A DNA stretch of 16,158 nt from CALHVX01 sp051027215 (GTDB lineage Bacteria; Pseudomonadota; Gammaproteobacteria; Pseudomonadales; Azotimanducaceae). This document shows positions 1 to 8,513 of the stretch, piece after piece. The notes under the pieces were generated by a model. It saw nothing but the letters and a program-made list of their open reading frames with translations. It searched no databases and was not told the DNA's origin. The DNA lies in assembly GCA_051027215.1 (NCBI GenBank), contig JBPCXR010000009.1, positions 1 to 16,158 of the forward strand, in the 5' to 3' direction. The stretch's first letter is position 1. Every line of letters starts with the position of its first letter. Made by a program: the position numbers and the translations under genes.

Positions 1-833
1 GCTCTTAGCAAAACGAAAAAGCAAATCACCAGCGAGGTTTTCAGCGAGAACCATACAATTGGTGGCAGAAAGTCAGGTCCGAGCCAACCACCGAAAAAAA
101 GCGTAACGAGAATGGCCGACGTAAGAATGACCGACAGGTATTCACCGACCATGATCAAGGCGAATTTCATGCCGCCGTATTCGGTATGAAAACCAGCCGT
201 CAGTTCGTGTTCCGCCTCGGGTAGGTCGAAGGGTAATCGGTGCGCTTCAGCCACCCCTGCGATGAGAAAAACCACAAAGCCAACAAATTGTGGCACACAA
301 AACCAAACATCTTCTTGAGCCCTGACCACGTCGTTCAAGTTAAACGAGCCAGTTTGCATGACCACGCCCATCAACGATAAACCCATGAACACTTCGTAAG
401 TAACCATTTGAGCGGCACTACGCAATCCGCCGAGCAACGCGTACTTATTGTTACTCGCAAGACCGCTTAGCAATACGCCATAGACTGCTAAAGAGGTCAT
501 AGCGAGGAAGAACAGAACGCCAATATTCAGATCGATGATGTATAGCTCTGGTGCAAACGGCACTACGGCGAAGCCCATCAACATTCCGGCGACGATGGCC
601 AGCGGGGCGAGTACGAATACGACCCGATCCGCAAACGGTGGTATCCAATCGTCTTTCGTAAACAACTTGATCATGTCGGCGAACATTTGTAGAACGCCAA
701 AGGGGCCTAATCGGTTCGGCCCCAAGCGATCTTGCCAAAAGCCCAACAAGCGGCGCTCCCACCACACAAGCAGCACAGCCGTAAACATGGCTCCAAGTAG
801 CACCGGCAGAATCATGAGGAATTCAGGCGCCAT
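1..833 (-). CDS. nuoH: NADH-quinone oxidoreductase subunit H (partial, 3' end outside window)
   Basis: NuoH is the inner-membrane subunit that joins the peripheral arm of complex I to the proton-pumping arm and forms much of the quinone tunnel with NuoB and NuoD. I translated 277 residues from the ATG at 833; the family usually has about 320-350, so the C-terminus lies beyond the left edge. Visible family blocks are WWERRLLGFWQDRLGPNR (24-41), the NNKYALLGGLRSAAQMVTYE segment (128-147), and the acidic quinone-tunnel loop HRLPFDLPEAE (198-208) followed by FHTEYGGMKF and GEY. These are closest to the E. coli form of the loop. Hydrophobic membrane spans alternate throughout. The start is supported by GAGGGG at 846-841, 7 nt upstream of the ATG. 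The ATG follows the nuoG stop by 3 nt, which implies translational coupling. Identification is near certain. Confidence 0.97.
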   Translation of the reverse strand, partial: MAPEFLMILPVLLGAMFTAVLLVWWERRLLGFWQDRLGPNRLGPFGVLQMFADMIKLFTKDDWIPPFADRVVFVLAPLAIVAGMLMGFAVVPFAPELYIIDLNIGVLFFLAMTSLAVYGVLLSGLASNNKYALLGGLRSAAQMVTYEVFMGLSLMGVVMQTGSFNLNDVVRAQEDVWFCVPQFVGFVVFLIAGVAEAHRLPFDLPEAEHELTAGFHTEYGGMKFALIMVGEYLSVILTSAILVTLFFGGWLGPDFLPPIVWFSLKTSLVICFFVLLR

Positions 834-836
834 GCG

Positions 837-3557
837 TCAGCCCCTCGCGATTATGGTTGGGCGTTTTACGAAATCCGGATCTCGCCTAAGCGCAACAGGC
901 GTGTCCGGCAGCCAGGCTGGTGCGTTTGGTAACCCGGCGGAAACACCTGCATAACCGGGCGTCATGGCCGCATGGGTTCGGACTTCCAGTTGATCCTCGC
1001 CACAGAGCACGCCATCACCGTCAGCGACCTGCAGCGCTCGTGCATCCTCTGGATGCAGTACAACGAAAGGATCGGGTGTGAGTTCTTCGATTGCTTGCGC
1101 GTAGGCCGTCAACTCGTCACTGCCGAACAGCACCGGTAAGCGGATTAACGCGAACTCAGCATTCCTCGGTTGACCCAACGCGGGCGGAGCATCGAAGCGC
1201 GCGCCTTTACCCCTCGGTATTGCGGGTAGCATGATCCCAGGATCGCCGCCGCGCATACTGCCGCCTACTTCGTTTTGGAACTTGAACACCGATTGGTTGG
1301 AGTTCCAGCCTGGCGACCAGAAGTACGGTATTAGACTACCCGCTTGGTTGCGATTCTCGCCTTCCATGGAGTAGGCGAAAGGGGTTTCTTCGTCCACTAG
1401 AGTTTTCGGTTCGTGCAACGTCTGGTCGGCATGCATGGCTGTGCGGCCGCTATAGCGATGTGGCGCTCGAGGCACTTTCTGACCGGCAGCACTGCGCTGT
1501 AGAGCACTGGGGGCGACCCCCGCGACGCCAGAAAATTCAGCTAGAGCGCTGAGCGCATGCAACACATCGTCGACCTGTCGCCAATTGGTGTCGTTGCGGC
1601 CTAGCCGCTGATTCACCGCCGAGAACCAGCGCCAAGCTGGCAGAATATTGTCTTTTGGAACAAACACCTGATAGAACCGTTGCGCTCTACCTTCGTAGTT
1701 AACGACGGTTCCGGTAGCTTCTGTGAAGGTGGCAGCGGGAAACACCAAGTTGGCGTGGTTTCCGGTGGCATTGTCCAAGCTATCTAGTACAACGACGTTC
1801 TTAGCGGCGGCAACGGCCGCTCCAACGAGTGCCGGATCTGCTCGTCGATACAGATCGTTTTGCATGACGATCAGCGTTTCGGCCTTGCCTTCGATGACGG
1901 CATTTAACGCTGAGTCCATGTCGAGACCCGCGTTTAGACGATTCACGCCGAAACTGTTCGTCTCGGCACCACAAACCAACAGGTGCGCCGAGTGCTGTGC
2001 AGAGTTGAGCGCTTGGGCGATGTTGCCAGCCGCTTTTAACAGCCCGTGTTCTCCGCTACTGACACCGGTAACGATCAAAGGTCTCCTGGCCTCGCCAAGC
2101 GCTCGAGCGGCTGCCTCCACAAACTGTGCTTGAGCCGCTGACAGATCGGCAGCGCCAACGTAGTCATTGTCCAGGCGGTGGGCGATGGCGAAGCCACATC
2201 GCGCCAAAGCTGCAGGGCTGGCATTCAGGCTAAATGTGGCAATGTCGTCCAATCCCGTGGGCAGAACTGTGCCCACAAGAACCGGGTTGGCGTTGTGTTG
2301 TGCATGGCCACGCACCCCAGCATCTTGCCACAGCGGAATGCCTGCTTCGGCGGCCATGGTATCGGCTAGATTGCGCGTTGCTTGGCGAATGGCCAACGCT
2401 AATCGAGGTGCGGTATTGAGGACGTCTTCGCCAAGAATGAGAATTGCGTCAGCGTCTTCAACAGCGCGTAGGCTAGGCGCTGGTAAATCGCTCAGCTCTC
2501 CTACTAGCGCCATTGCAGCGCCTTCGTTACTAGATAGCCCGCTGCAGTAGTTGTTCTCGCCCACCAATTGCCGCAGCGCAAAATTGTCTTCCATAGACGC
2601 TCGCGGTGAGCCAATGGCTACGGCAGAACCACTAGCGAGTACGCTAGCGAACTTAGCCACCGCATCAGCCGGTAAGATCTGCCGAAACACACCCGGTTCG
2701 ATGCGCTCACCGGTTAGGCGAATGCGCGATTCGCTATTTGTGTAGGTCATGCCAAAACGGCCACGATCGCAAATGAAATACTGATTGAGGTCAGCGTGGT
2801 AGCGATTGTGAACACGCTTGAGCGCGCCATAACGTTCACTCGTCAATAGATTACAACCGAGCGAGCAACCACTGCAGATCGAGGGTGCAGATTGCAAATC
2901 CCACTTACGTGAATACGCCTTACTAAACGGTCGGTCGGTAAATACACCGGTCGGGCAAACCTCTACCAGGTTGCCGCTAAACTCGCTCTCCAAGACGCCC
3001 GGTTCTGCGCGACCAAAATACATGCGATCGCGAGAGCCGAAGGCCGCGAGATCAGTGCCACCCGCATAATCGCGATAGAACCGAACACAGCGATAACAGG
3101 TAATACAACGGTTCATCTCGTGATTGATCAGCGGCCCTAAGTACTGATTGTTAAAGGTGCGTTTGCTGCCGGTATATCGGCGTTTGGTATGGCCAGTCAT
3201 TACCGTCATGTCCTGCAAATGGCACTCGCCACCTTCTTCGCATACCGGGCAGTCATGGGGGTGATTCTCCATCAACCACTCAATAACTGAGGCACGGAAT
3301 GCCTCAGCGTTCGGTGCTTTAATACTAATTCGAGCACTGTCTGCGGCCGGCGTCATGCACGCCATCGTCAATCGTCCTTGGGTATCGTCGGCGTCCTGAT
3401 ATTGCGTCACAGCGCACTGCCGGCAAGCGCCGACCGAACCCATCGCGGGGTGCCAACAGAAATAGGGAAGATCTAGCCCGTGCGACAAACAGGCGTGTAG
3501 AAGATTCTGTCCGTCCTGCACGTCATAGTCCTGACCATCTACCGTAATGCGCGGCAT
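837..3557 (-). CDS. nuoG: NADH-quinone oxidoreductase subunit G (E. coli-type, with N7 site)
   Basis: NuoG is the large iron-sulfur subunit of the NADH-dehydrogenase module and carries electrons from NuoF towards NuoB. At 906 residues it matches the E. coli length (about 908). Ligands can be placed exactly: [2Fe-2S] N1b at C34, C45, C48, C67; N5 at H99, C103, C106, C112; [4Fe-4S] N4 at C151, C154, C157, C201; and the off-path N7 site at C228, C231, C235, C263. N7 is found only in some bacterial complexes. The remainder (about 270-906) is the molybdopterin-oxidoreductase-like domain, which in complex I lacks the cofactor. The ATG lies 3 nt after the nuoF stop, and the TGA at 839-837 is 3 nt before nuoH. 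Nothing is truncated. Identification is near certain. Confidence 0.98.
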   Translation of the reverse strand: MPRITVDGQDYDVQDGQNLLHACLSHGLDLPYFCWHPAMGSVGACRQCAVTQYQDADDTQGRLTMACMTPAADSARISIKAPNAEAFRASVIEWLMENHPHDCPVCEEGGECHLQDMTVMTGHTKRRYTGSKRTFNNQYLGPLINHEMNRCITCYRCVRFYRDYAGGTDLAAFGSRDRMYFGRAEPGVLESEFSGNLVEVCPTGVFTDRPFSKAYSRKWDLQSAPSICSGCSLGCNLLTSERYGALKRVHNRYHADLNQYFICDRGRFGMTYTNSESRIRLTGERIEPGVFRQILPADAVAKFASVLASGSAVAIGSPRASMEDNFALRQLVGENNYCSGLSSNEGAAMALVGELSDLPAPSLRAVEDADAILILGEDVLNTAPRLALAIRQATRNLADTMAAEAGIPLWQDAGVRGHAQHNANPVLVGTVLPTGLDDIATFSLNASPAALARCGFAIAHRLDNDYVGAADLSAAQAQFVEAAARALGEARRPLIVTGVSSGEHGLLKAAGNIAQALNSAQHSAHLLVCGAETNSFGVNRLNAGLDMDSALNAVIEGKAETLIVMQNDLYRRADPALVGAAVAAAKNVVVLDSLDNATGNHANLVFPAATFTEATGTVVNYEGRAQRFYQVFVPKDNILPAWRWFSAVNQRLGRNDTNWRQVDDVLHALSALAEFSGVAGVAPSALQRSAAGQKVPRAPHRYSGRTAMHADQTLHEPKTLVDEETPFAYSMEGENRNQAGSLIPYFWSPGWNSNQSVFKFQNEVGGSMRGGDPGIMLPAIPRGKGARFDAPPALGQPRNAEFALIRLPVLFGSDELTAYAQAIEELTPDPFVVLHPEDARALQVADGDGVLCGEDQLEVRTHAAMTPGYAGVSAGLPNAPAWLPDTPVALRRDPDFVKRPTIIARG

Positions 3558-3560
3558 AAC

Positions 3561-4880
3561 CTAAGCTTCCCCTTCGGCAGATGATCGGTAGGGGCACCGC
3601 CCTTGCTCAATGTGCATCTCGAAGTCGCGTCGGAAATACTTCAACGCACTGGCCAACGGTTCGATGGCGCCCGTGGCGTGCAAACAGAAGGTGTTTCCAG
3701 GAGTGCCGATAAAGGCGGCATTCTGCTCTAACAAGTCGAGATCGCCCGGCTTACCACGACCGGCGTCGATCTCTGCCAGCAGTTGCTCTACCCAGGGCAA
3801 GCCCTCTCTGCAAGGCGTGCAAAATCCGCAGGATTCCTGGGCAAAGAAGTGTTGCAAATTGCGCGACAAGGCGACCGGGCAAACCGAGTCATCCATCAAA
3901 ATCATGGTGCCGGTACCCATACGGCTGCCAGCTGCTTGGATTGCTCCGTATTCCATCGGCAGATCTAAGTGCTGCTCAGTAAGAAAGTCTGTAGACGCCC
4001 CACCTGGTAATAAGCCGCGCAGTTCGTAACCTGCTTGCATTCCGCCCGCGTGCACTTCAATGATTTCGCGGATCGTGGTGCCCATGGGAAGCTCCCACAA
4101 ACCCGGACTATTTACGCGACCGGATACGCCATAGAGCTTAGTGCCAGCATCTTCTCCTAAGCCAAGATCTTGAAACCAGCTTGCTCCATGACGAACGATT
4201 GCAGGAACATTGCACAGCGTTTCTACATTGTTGACGATCGTTGGCCGACCCCAGGCGCCACTCGCAGGGGGAAAGGGCGGCTTCGTGCGGGGTTGAGCGC
4301 GTCTGCCTTCGAGTGCGTTTAAGAGCGCAGTCTCTTCGCCACAGATGTAACGACCGCCAGAGCGATGGATCGCCAACGTCAAGCTGAAGTCAGTACCGAA
4401 TACTTGCTCGCCCAAATAGCCCTCTGCGGCAGCTTCAGCAATCGCCAGCGAGAGTTGCCGGAATGGCTCGTGGTACTCCCCACGCAGGAATATGTATGCA
4501 TAGTCAGCGCCAATGGCGTAGGCACCTATGATCATGCCCTCGATCAAAAGGTGTGGATCCATTTCCATAAGGTGCCGATCTTTAAACGTACCCGGCTCCA
4601 TCTCATCAGCGTTGCACACCAGATATGTGTGGCCCGGGGTAGCTCGTTCCGGCGGTGGCACAAATCCCCATTTAACGCCGGTCGGGAACCCTGCCCCACC
4701 ACGCCCTCGCAGGTTGGCTTCTTTAACAAGCTCGCGAACCTCCTGCGGATTCATTTGCGTAACAGCGCGGCGGGCGGCAGAGTAACCGCCGGACGCTTTG
4801 TAGGCTGCGAGGTCGACTCGGTCCCCAACCGCCTGGATGCGTTCAGTCAGAGGCTTTGAGGGTGGCGATTGCGAACTCAT
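3561..4880 (-). CDS. nuoF: NADH-quinone oxidoreductase subunit F (FMN/NADH-binding)
   Basis: NuoF binds NADH and FMN, is the electron entry point of complex I on the cytoplasmic side, and holds cluster N3. The protein has 439 residues (E. coli about 445). The nucleotide-binding loop GRGGAGFPTGVKW is at 59-71, and the NADH/FMN-contacting CNADEMEPGTFKDR at 89-102. The SGGRYICGEETALLNALEG block is at 174-192. N3 ligands are C351, C354 and C357 in ESCGFCTPCREG, plus C399 in NTFCLHATG. The ATG overlaps the nuoE stop by 4 nt (ATGA, 4880-4877), typical of coupled translation. The N-terminal 20 residues are weakly conserved, so a slightly later start cannot be excluded, but no better one is seen. All key residues are present. 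Confidence 0.98.
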   Translation of the reverse strand: MSSQSPPSKPLTERIQAVGDRVDLAAYKASGGYSAARRAVTQMNPQEVRELVKEANLRGRGGAGFPTGVKWGFVPPPERATPGHTYLVCNADEMEPGTFKDRHLMEMDPHLLIEGMIIGAYAIGADYAYIFLRGEYHEPFRQLSLAIAEAAAEGYLGEQVFGTDFSLTLAIHRSGGRYICGEETALLNALEGRRAQPRTKPPFPPASGAWGRPTIVNNVETLCNVPAIVRHGASWFQDLGLGEDAGTKLYGVSGRVNSPGLWELPMGTTIREIIEVHAGGMQAGYELRGLLPGGASTDFLTEQHLDLPMEYGAIQAAGSRMGTGTMILMDDSVCPVALSRNLQHFFAQESCGFCTPCREGLPWVEQLLAEIDAGRGKPGDLDLLEQNAAFIGTPGNTFCLHATGAIEPLASALKYFRRDFEMHIEQGRCPYRSSAEGEA

Positions 4881-5371
4881 GGCCTAAACCTGGCAAACAG
4901 CGCGGCGAGATCGTCAACTTCTGCGCCACCGAACAGCTGGTCGCCTACCATCATGACGGGTGCTCGGTCACAGGCGCCGAGACACACAATGGGCAATAGG
5001 GTAAACAAGTCGTCGGCTGTTGTTTCACCCATGCCAACGTTCAAATGTTGCTGCACTCGATCACGCAGCTTTTCGCCATGCATGACAAAACAGCTAATGC
5101 TGTCGCATACCATTACCACGTTCTTTCCCACGGGTTGGCGATAGATCAAGTTATAAAACGTTGCAATGCTGTCTAGCTCCGCGGAGGACATGTCCAAAAG
5201 TTTGGCTGCAGCCTCTAGACTTTCATCAGACACCCATCCACGCGCCGCCTGGACTATTTGTAAGGCTTCGATAGCGGCCGATTGTCGATCCGGCAGATGG
5301 CGGATTTCGGCTTCGATGGCATCGATTTCTGCTTGCGATAAGGCATTGACGATTTGTGGTGCTTCACTCAC
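4877..5371 (-). CDS. nuoE: NADH-quinone oxidoreductase subunit E (2Fe-2S, GTG start)
   Basis: NuoE is the thioredoxin-fold [2Fe-2S] subunit (cluster N1a) of the NADH module, partnering NuoF. From the GTG at 5371 the product has 164 residues (E. coli about 166). N1a ligands are C89 and C94 (CDSISC) and C130 and C134 (CLGAC). The block ATFYNLIYRQPVGKNVV at 70-86 is also family-typical. The frame is open further upstream to a TTG at 5413, but that would overlap nuoCD by 32 nt and add 14 residues the family lacks. The GTG instead has a GAGGG Shine-Dalgarno sequence at 5383-5379 with 7-nt spacing, lying on the nuoCD stop codon. The stop overlaps the nuoF start. Confidence 0.95.
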   Translation of the reverse strand: MSEAPQIVNALSQAEIDAIEAEIRHLPDRQSAAIEALQIVQAARGWVSDESLEAAAKLLDMSSAELDSIATFYNLIYRQPVGKNVVMVCDSISCFVMHGEKLRDRVQQHLNVGMGETTADDLFTLLPIVCLGACDRAPVMMVGDQLFGGAEVDDLAALFARFRP

Positions 5372-5378
5372 TACTGTG

Positions 5379-5383
5379 CCCTC
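5379..5383 (-). promoter_or_regulatory. Ribosome-binding site deciding the nuoE start
   Basis: GAGGG on the minus strand overlaps the TGA stop of nuoCD (5384-5382) and sits 7 nt before the GTG at 5371. It selects that GTG over the upstream in-frame TTG at 5413 and ties nuoE initiation to nuoCD termination. Confidence 0.7.
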
Positions 5384-7151
5384 AGCGATCGACGTCAGCC
5401 ATGACAAAATCAATGCTCGCGATAATGGCGATTAGATCGGCGATCATGAAGCCGCGACTGATGAGCGGGATCATCTGCAAGTGTGGGAAGGACGGAGTGC
5501 GTATGCGTGTGCGGTAGGACATTCCGCCGCCGTCGGAAACCAGGAAGTAGCCGTTAATTCCCTTCGTCGCTTCAACCTTTACCGTGCATTCGTCTGCTGG
5601 CACGACCGGCCCCCAGCTGACGTTGAGAAAGTGTTGAATTAGGGTTTCGATATCCTGCATCGTGCGGGCTTTGACTGGTGGCGTAGTCTGAGGGTGATCT
5701 GCCTTATGAGGCCCGGCGGGCATGTTCTCGAGACACTGACGCACAATTCGCAAACTCTGTCGTATTTCTTCGACGCGTACGACCGCGCGATCGTAGGTAT
5801 CACCGTTTTTCGCCAGAGGAACCTCGAATTCAAACTGATCATAGCCGCCGTAAGGTTGCTGTTTGCGCATATCCCAGTCGAATCCCGTAGCGCGCAAACC
5901 GGGGCCAGTAATGCCCCAGTCCAGTGCTTCCGCCGTGTCGTAAGCACCAATTCCGATCGCTCTTCGTTTCAAAATGCCGTTGTTCATCGCCATCTTCTGA
6001 TATTCGTCCAGGCGTTTCGGCATGTAATCAACAAAATCTCGGACCATAGCGTCCCAACCCGTAGGGAGATCTTGGGTTACGCCACCAATGCGAAACCAGG
6101 CAGGGTGCATACGCCCACCAGTAATGGCTTCGATGATGCTGAACAATCGTTCGCGGTCGGCAAACATGTAGAACACTGGTGACATTTGCCCGACGTCCTG
6201 GGCAAAGGTGCCGTAGAACACCAGATGACTCGAGATGCGAAACAGTTCAGCCAACATAATGCGGATGACTTTGGCGCGATCGGGTACCTTGATGCCGGCC
6301 ATCTGCTCAACGGCCATCACATAAGGCAGATTGTTCATTACGCCACCGAGATAGTCGATGCGATCGGTGTACGGTATGTAGGTATGCCAAGACTGCCGCT
6401 CACCCATCTTTTCCGCGCCGCGATGGTGGTAGCCAATGTCTGGGACGGCTTCAACAATAACCTCACCGTCCAGCTGTAGCGCAATGCGAAAAACGCCATG
6501 CACGCTGGGATGGTTCGGGCCTAGATTCAAGAACATAAAGTCCGTGTGCTTAGCCTCCAGGCTCATCCCCCACTGTTCCGGAGAGAATCGTAGCGCCTCT
6601 TGTTGCGAGTTTAGAAAGTCTTCGCTCATGGCGAACGGGTCCATCTCCGTGGCTCGCGCAGGGTGTTCTTTTCGCAAGGGATGACCTTGCCAATTGGGCG
6701 GCGTAATGATGCGTAGCAAGTTTGGATGCCCACTAAAATCGATCCCGAACATGTCGAAGACTTCACGTTCGTACCAATTGGCCATTTGCCAAACAGAAAC
6801 AATCGAAGGAATGCTCAAGTCAGATTCGCTAAGCGCAACTTTGACGCGGATGTCACAGTTGTTGGTTAGTGAGAGCAGGTGATAGAAAACCGTGAAGTCG
6901 GCTGCAGGTTGACCTTCGCGGTGCGCGCGAGCGCGCTCGTCTATGGCTGAAAGGTCAAAGAGCATTTCGTACTGGCAGGCTGGATCGGATTTCAGCGTGC
7001 GGAGCACGTCAACGAGCAAATTGCGAGGTACCCAGAATGTTGGGACTTGATCGACGGTTGTCTGCGGGTGCAACGCTGACCCAAATTGTCCCTGGAGGTG
7101 AGTGATCACCTCTGGCAGTAACTCAGGTGCTTCGACAGCGACATCAGACAT
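5382..7151 (-). CDS. nuoCD: Fused NADH-quinone oxidoreductase subunit C/D
   Basis: This is a fusion of NuoC (30 kDa-type) and NuoD (49 kDa-type), as in E. coli and relatives. It forms the hydrogenase-like Q-module that binds the quinone headgroup beside cluster N2 of NuoB. At 589 residues it is close to the E. coli fusion (about 600). The NuoC domain spans about 1-180 with the signature WYEREVFDMFGIDFSGHPN at 126-144. A linker leads to the NuoD domain from about 200, with LNLGPNHPSVHG at 208-219. By alignment to the Thermus Nqo4 site, H218 and Y267 are the likely quinone-headgroup ligands. The C-terminus ends in FVMADVDR, typical of the family. The ATG is 11 nt after the nuoB stop, with an AGGA motif upstream. 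The stop precedes nuoE by 10 nt. Confidence 0.98.
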   Translation of the reverse strand: MSDVAVEAPELLPEVITHLQGQFGSALHPQTTVDQVPTFWVPRNLLVDVLRTLKSDPACQYEMLFDLSAIDERARAHREGQPAADFTVFYHLLSLTNNCDIRVKVALSESDLSIPSIVSVWQMANWYEREVFDMFGIDFSGHPNLLRIITPPNWQGHPLRKEHPARATEMDPFAMSEDFLNSQQEALRFSPEQWGMSLEAKHTDFMFLNLGPNHPSVHGVFRIALQLDGEVIVEAVPDIGYHHRGAEKMGERQSWHTYIPYTDRIDYLGGVMNNLPYVMAVEQMAGIKVPDRAKVIRIMLAELFRISSHLVFYGTFAQDVGQMSPVFYMFADRERLFSIIEAITGGRMHPAWFRIGGVTQDLPTGWDAMVRDFVDYMPKRLDEYQKMAMNNGILKRRAIGIGAYDTAEALDWGITGPGLRATGFDWDMRKQQPYGGYDQFEFEVPLAKNGDTYDRAVVRVEEIRQSLRIVRQCLENMPAGPHKADHPQTTPPVKARTMQDIETLIQHFLNVSWGPVVPADECTVKVEATKGINGYFLVSDGGGMSYRTRIRTPSFPHLQMIPLISRGFMIADLIAIIASIDFVMADVDR

Positions 7152-7162
7152 GTCAGTGGATC

Positions 7163-7849
7163 CTAGAACACGTTGGGTTTCCCTGTACTTCTCAACAAAT
7201 CCTTTGAAGTTGGCGCATTTCCCACCGTATCAGGCTCGGCGAGCTGGTCGGCTTGCATCCGTATCGGTGTACGCAGGTCACGTTGGCTAATTTGCAGAGA
7301 CCGATGCTGCTTGTCGTCGATCCCTAATGGCCGTGGCCGTGCGGCCACGCTTTCTTGCAGAAGTATCAGGCCCTGTAAAAACGCTTCCGGCCGTGGTGGG
7401 CAGCCTGGTACGTATACATCCACAGGGAGAAACTTGTCGACGCCCTGCACTACGGAGTAGATGTCATACATGCCGCCGGAATTGGCGCACGATCCCATGG
7501 AGATGACCCATTTGGGTTCGAGTAGCTGTTCGTACAAATGTTGGAGCACCGGAGCCATCTTGCGAAACACAGTACCGGACACGACGATCAGATCTGCTTG
7601 ACGCGGGGTTGCTCGAATCACTTCTGAACCGAACCTGGCGATGTCATGACGCGAGGTAATGGCGGTGGCCATTTCAACATAACAGCAAGACAAGCCGAAG
7701 TTGAATGGCCATATAGAGTGCGCACGTCCCCAAGCAACCAAATCTTCCAGCTTCGCCAGGAGTACACCTTTGCTGGTTTGCTCATCGTAGAGGGCGTCGG
7801 CGGCGCTCATATCTTCGCCGGGCGCAACCTTAATCAGTTCCCAGCGCAT
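7163..7849 (-). CDS. nuoB: NADH-quinone oxidoreductase subunit B (cluster N2)
   Basis: NuoB (PSST-type) holds the terminal [4Fe-4S] cluster N2, which reduces quinone at the NuoB/NuoD interface. The protein has 228 residues (E. coli about 220). N2 ligands are the adjacent pair C55-C56 (GLSCCYVEMA), C121 (MGSCANSGGMYD) and C150 (VPGCPPRPEA), all present. HSIWPFNFGLSCCYVEM and EPKWVISMG are near-identical to the E. coli protein as I remember it. The C-terminal 50 residues are the usual variable tail. The ATG shares one base with the nuoA stop (TGATG, 7851-7847). There is no strong Shine-Dalgarno sequence, consistent with translational coupling to nuoA. Confidence 0.98.
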   Translation of the reverse strand: MRWELIKVAPGEDMSAADALYDEQTSKGVLLAKLEDLVAWGRAHSIWPFNFGLSCCYVEMATAITSRHDIARFGSEVIRATPRQADLIVVSGTVFRKMAPVLQHLYEQLLEPKWVISMGSCANSGGMYDIYSVVQGVDKFLPVDVYVPGCPPRPEAFLQGLILLQESVAARPRPLGIDDKQHRSLQISQRDLRTPIRMQADQLAEPDTVGNAPTSKDLLRSTGKPNVF

Positions 7850-8304
7850 CAGTCCCGATCCGTCCGCGCGTAGTCAGCGCGGCTACCGCGCCGCAATACG
7901 CCCCAATCGAGTGCTCCAGTGCGCCACTCATAAACCAGCGCGACGAGCAGTATGAAGATGAAGACTGCGGCTCCGAAAAAGCCCTGCCAGCCCAACTCAT
8001 AAAACGCGACAGCCCAGGCGAAAATGAATATGGTCTCGAGATCGAAGATCACGAAGAACATGGCGATCAAATAGAACTCAATGGTGAGTCGGACTTGGTC
8101 TGCACTGCCGACCGGGACGACCCCAGATTCGAATGGGAGATCGGTAGCCTTTGTGTGCGAGGTTCTAGCGCCTGCAGCGCGGGCAATCAGCAGTGTGACC
8201 GCCAGTAGTGTAACCACCGACAAGGCGTAGATCAGAAACGGCCAGAGGTTCTGGCTCAATTCGGCGGCGGCCGGGACTGCACCGTCGTTTACTCCAAGTG
8301 CCAT
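7849..8304 (-). CDS. nuoA: NADH-quinone oxidoreductase subunit A
   Basis: NuoA is a small three-helix membrane subunit at the junction of the two arms of complex I, next to NuoH. The product has 151 residues (E. coli about 147). Membrane spans lie at about 21-43, 77-100 and 105-126. Conserved features are FESG (58-61) in the cytoplasmic loop after helix 1 and the helix-2 motif IFDLETIFIFAWA with D88 and E90. The ATG at 8304 was chosen over an in-frame TTG at 8310 because AAGGAGG at 8317-8311 lies 6 nt upstream of the ATG and would abut the TTG. It is the first gene of the operon. Confidence 0.96.
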   Translation of the reverse strand: MALGVNDGAVPAAAELSQNLWPFLIYALSVVTLLAVTLLIARAAGARTSHTKATDLPFESGVVPVGSADQVRLTIEFYLIAMFFVIFDLETIFIFAWAVAFYELGWQGFFGAAVFIFILLVALVYEWRTGALDWGVLRRGSRADYARTDRD

Positions 8305-8310
8305 ACCCAA

Positions 8311-8317
8311 CCTCCTT
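8311..8317 (-). promoter_or_regulatory. Strong ribosome-binding site of nuoA
   Basis: AAGGAGG on the minus strand, 6 nt before the ATG at 8304, is the strongest Shine-Dalgarno sequence of the nuo cluster. This fits the first gene of the operon, and it rules against the TTG at 8310 as the start. Confidence 0.75.
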
Positions 8318-8513
8318 CGGATCGTGGTAAGCGTTGTGAGAACGACTAAGTGACTTCTCGCCTAATACATTAACGCTGCCGAAGACAGCAATACAAGCGT
8401 TGTCTGCAATCCTTTGTAATCGACAATGAACGAACGCAGAGCTCGGTGGCTGTTTTGCGGAATCATCTACCTACGAAGAAGGGACGCAATTGTCGGCAAA
8501 TACGGCATGTAGG
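8318..8513 (-). promoter_or_regulatory. Upstream region of the nuo operon (presumed promoter region)
   Basis: About 200 nt without a gene separate nuoA from the upstream DUF2189 gene on the same strand, so the nuo promoter most likely lies here. On the minus strand an AT-rich stretch contains TTGCTG at 8388-8383, 18 nt and then TATTAG at 8364-8359, a weak sigma-70-like match. ACAACGCTT occurs twice on the minus strand (8403-8395 and 8337-8329). A small hairpin, GCTGTC/GGCAGC with a 3-nt loop including one G-T pair, spans 8386-8372. No clear intrinsic terminator for the DUF2189 gene is visible, so read-through into nuo is possible. Confidence 0.35.

Noticed and set aside
451..954. Overlapping open frames on both strands across the nuoG/nuoH junction
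   Set aside because: Shadows of nuoH and nuoG; no ribosome-binding sites and low-complexity residue content. The real nuoH frame runs 833 to the window edge.
5372..5413. Upstream TTG start for nuoE at 5413
   Set aside because: It would overlap nuoCD by 32 nt and add 14 residues not found in the family; the GTG at 5371 has a well-placed GAGGG.
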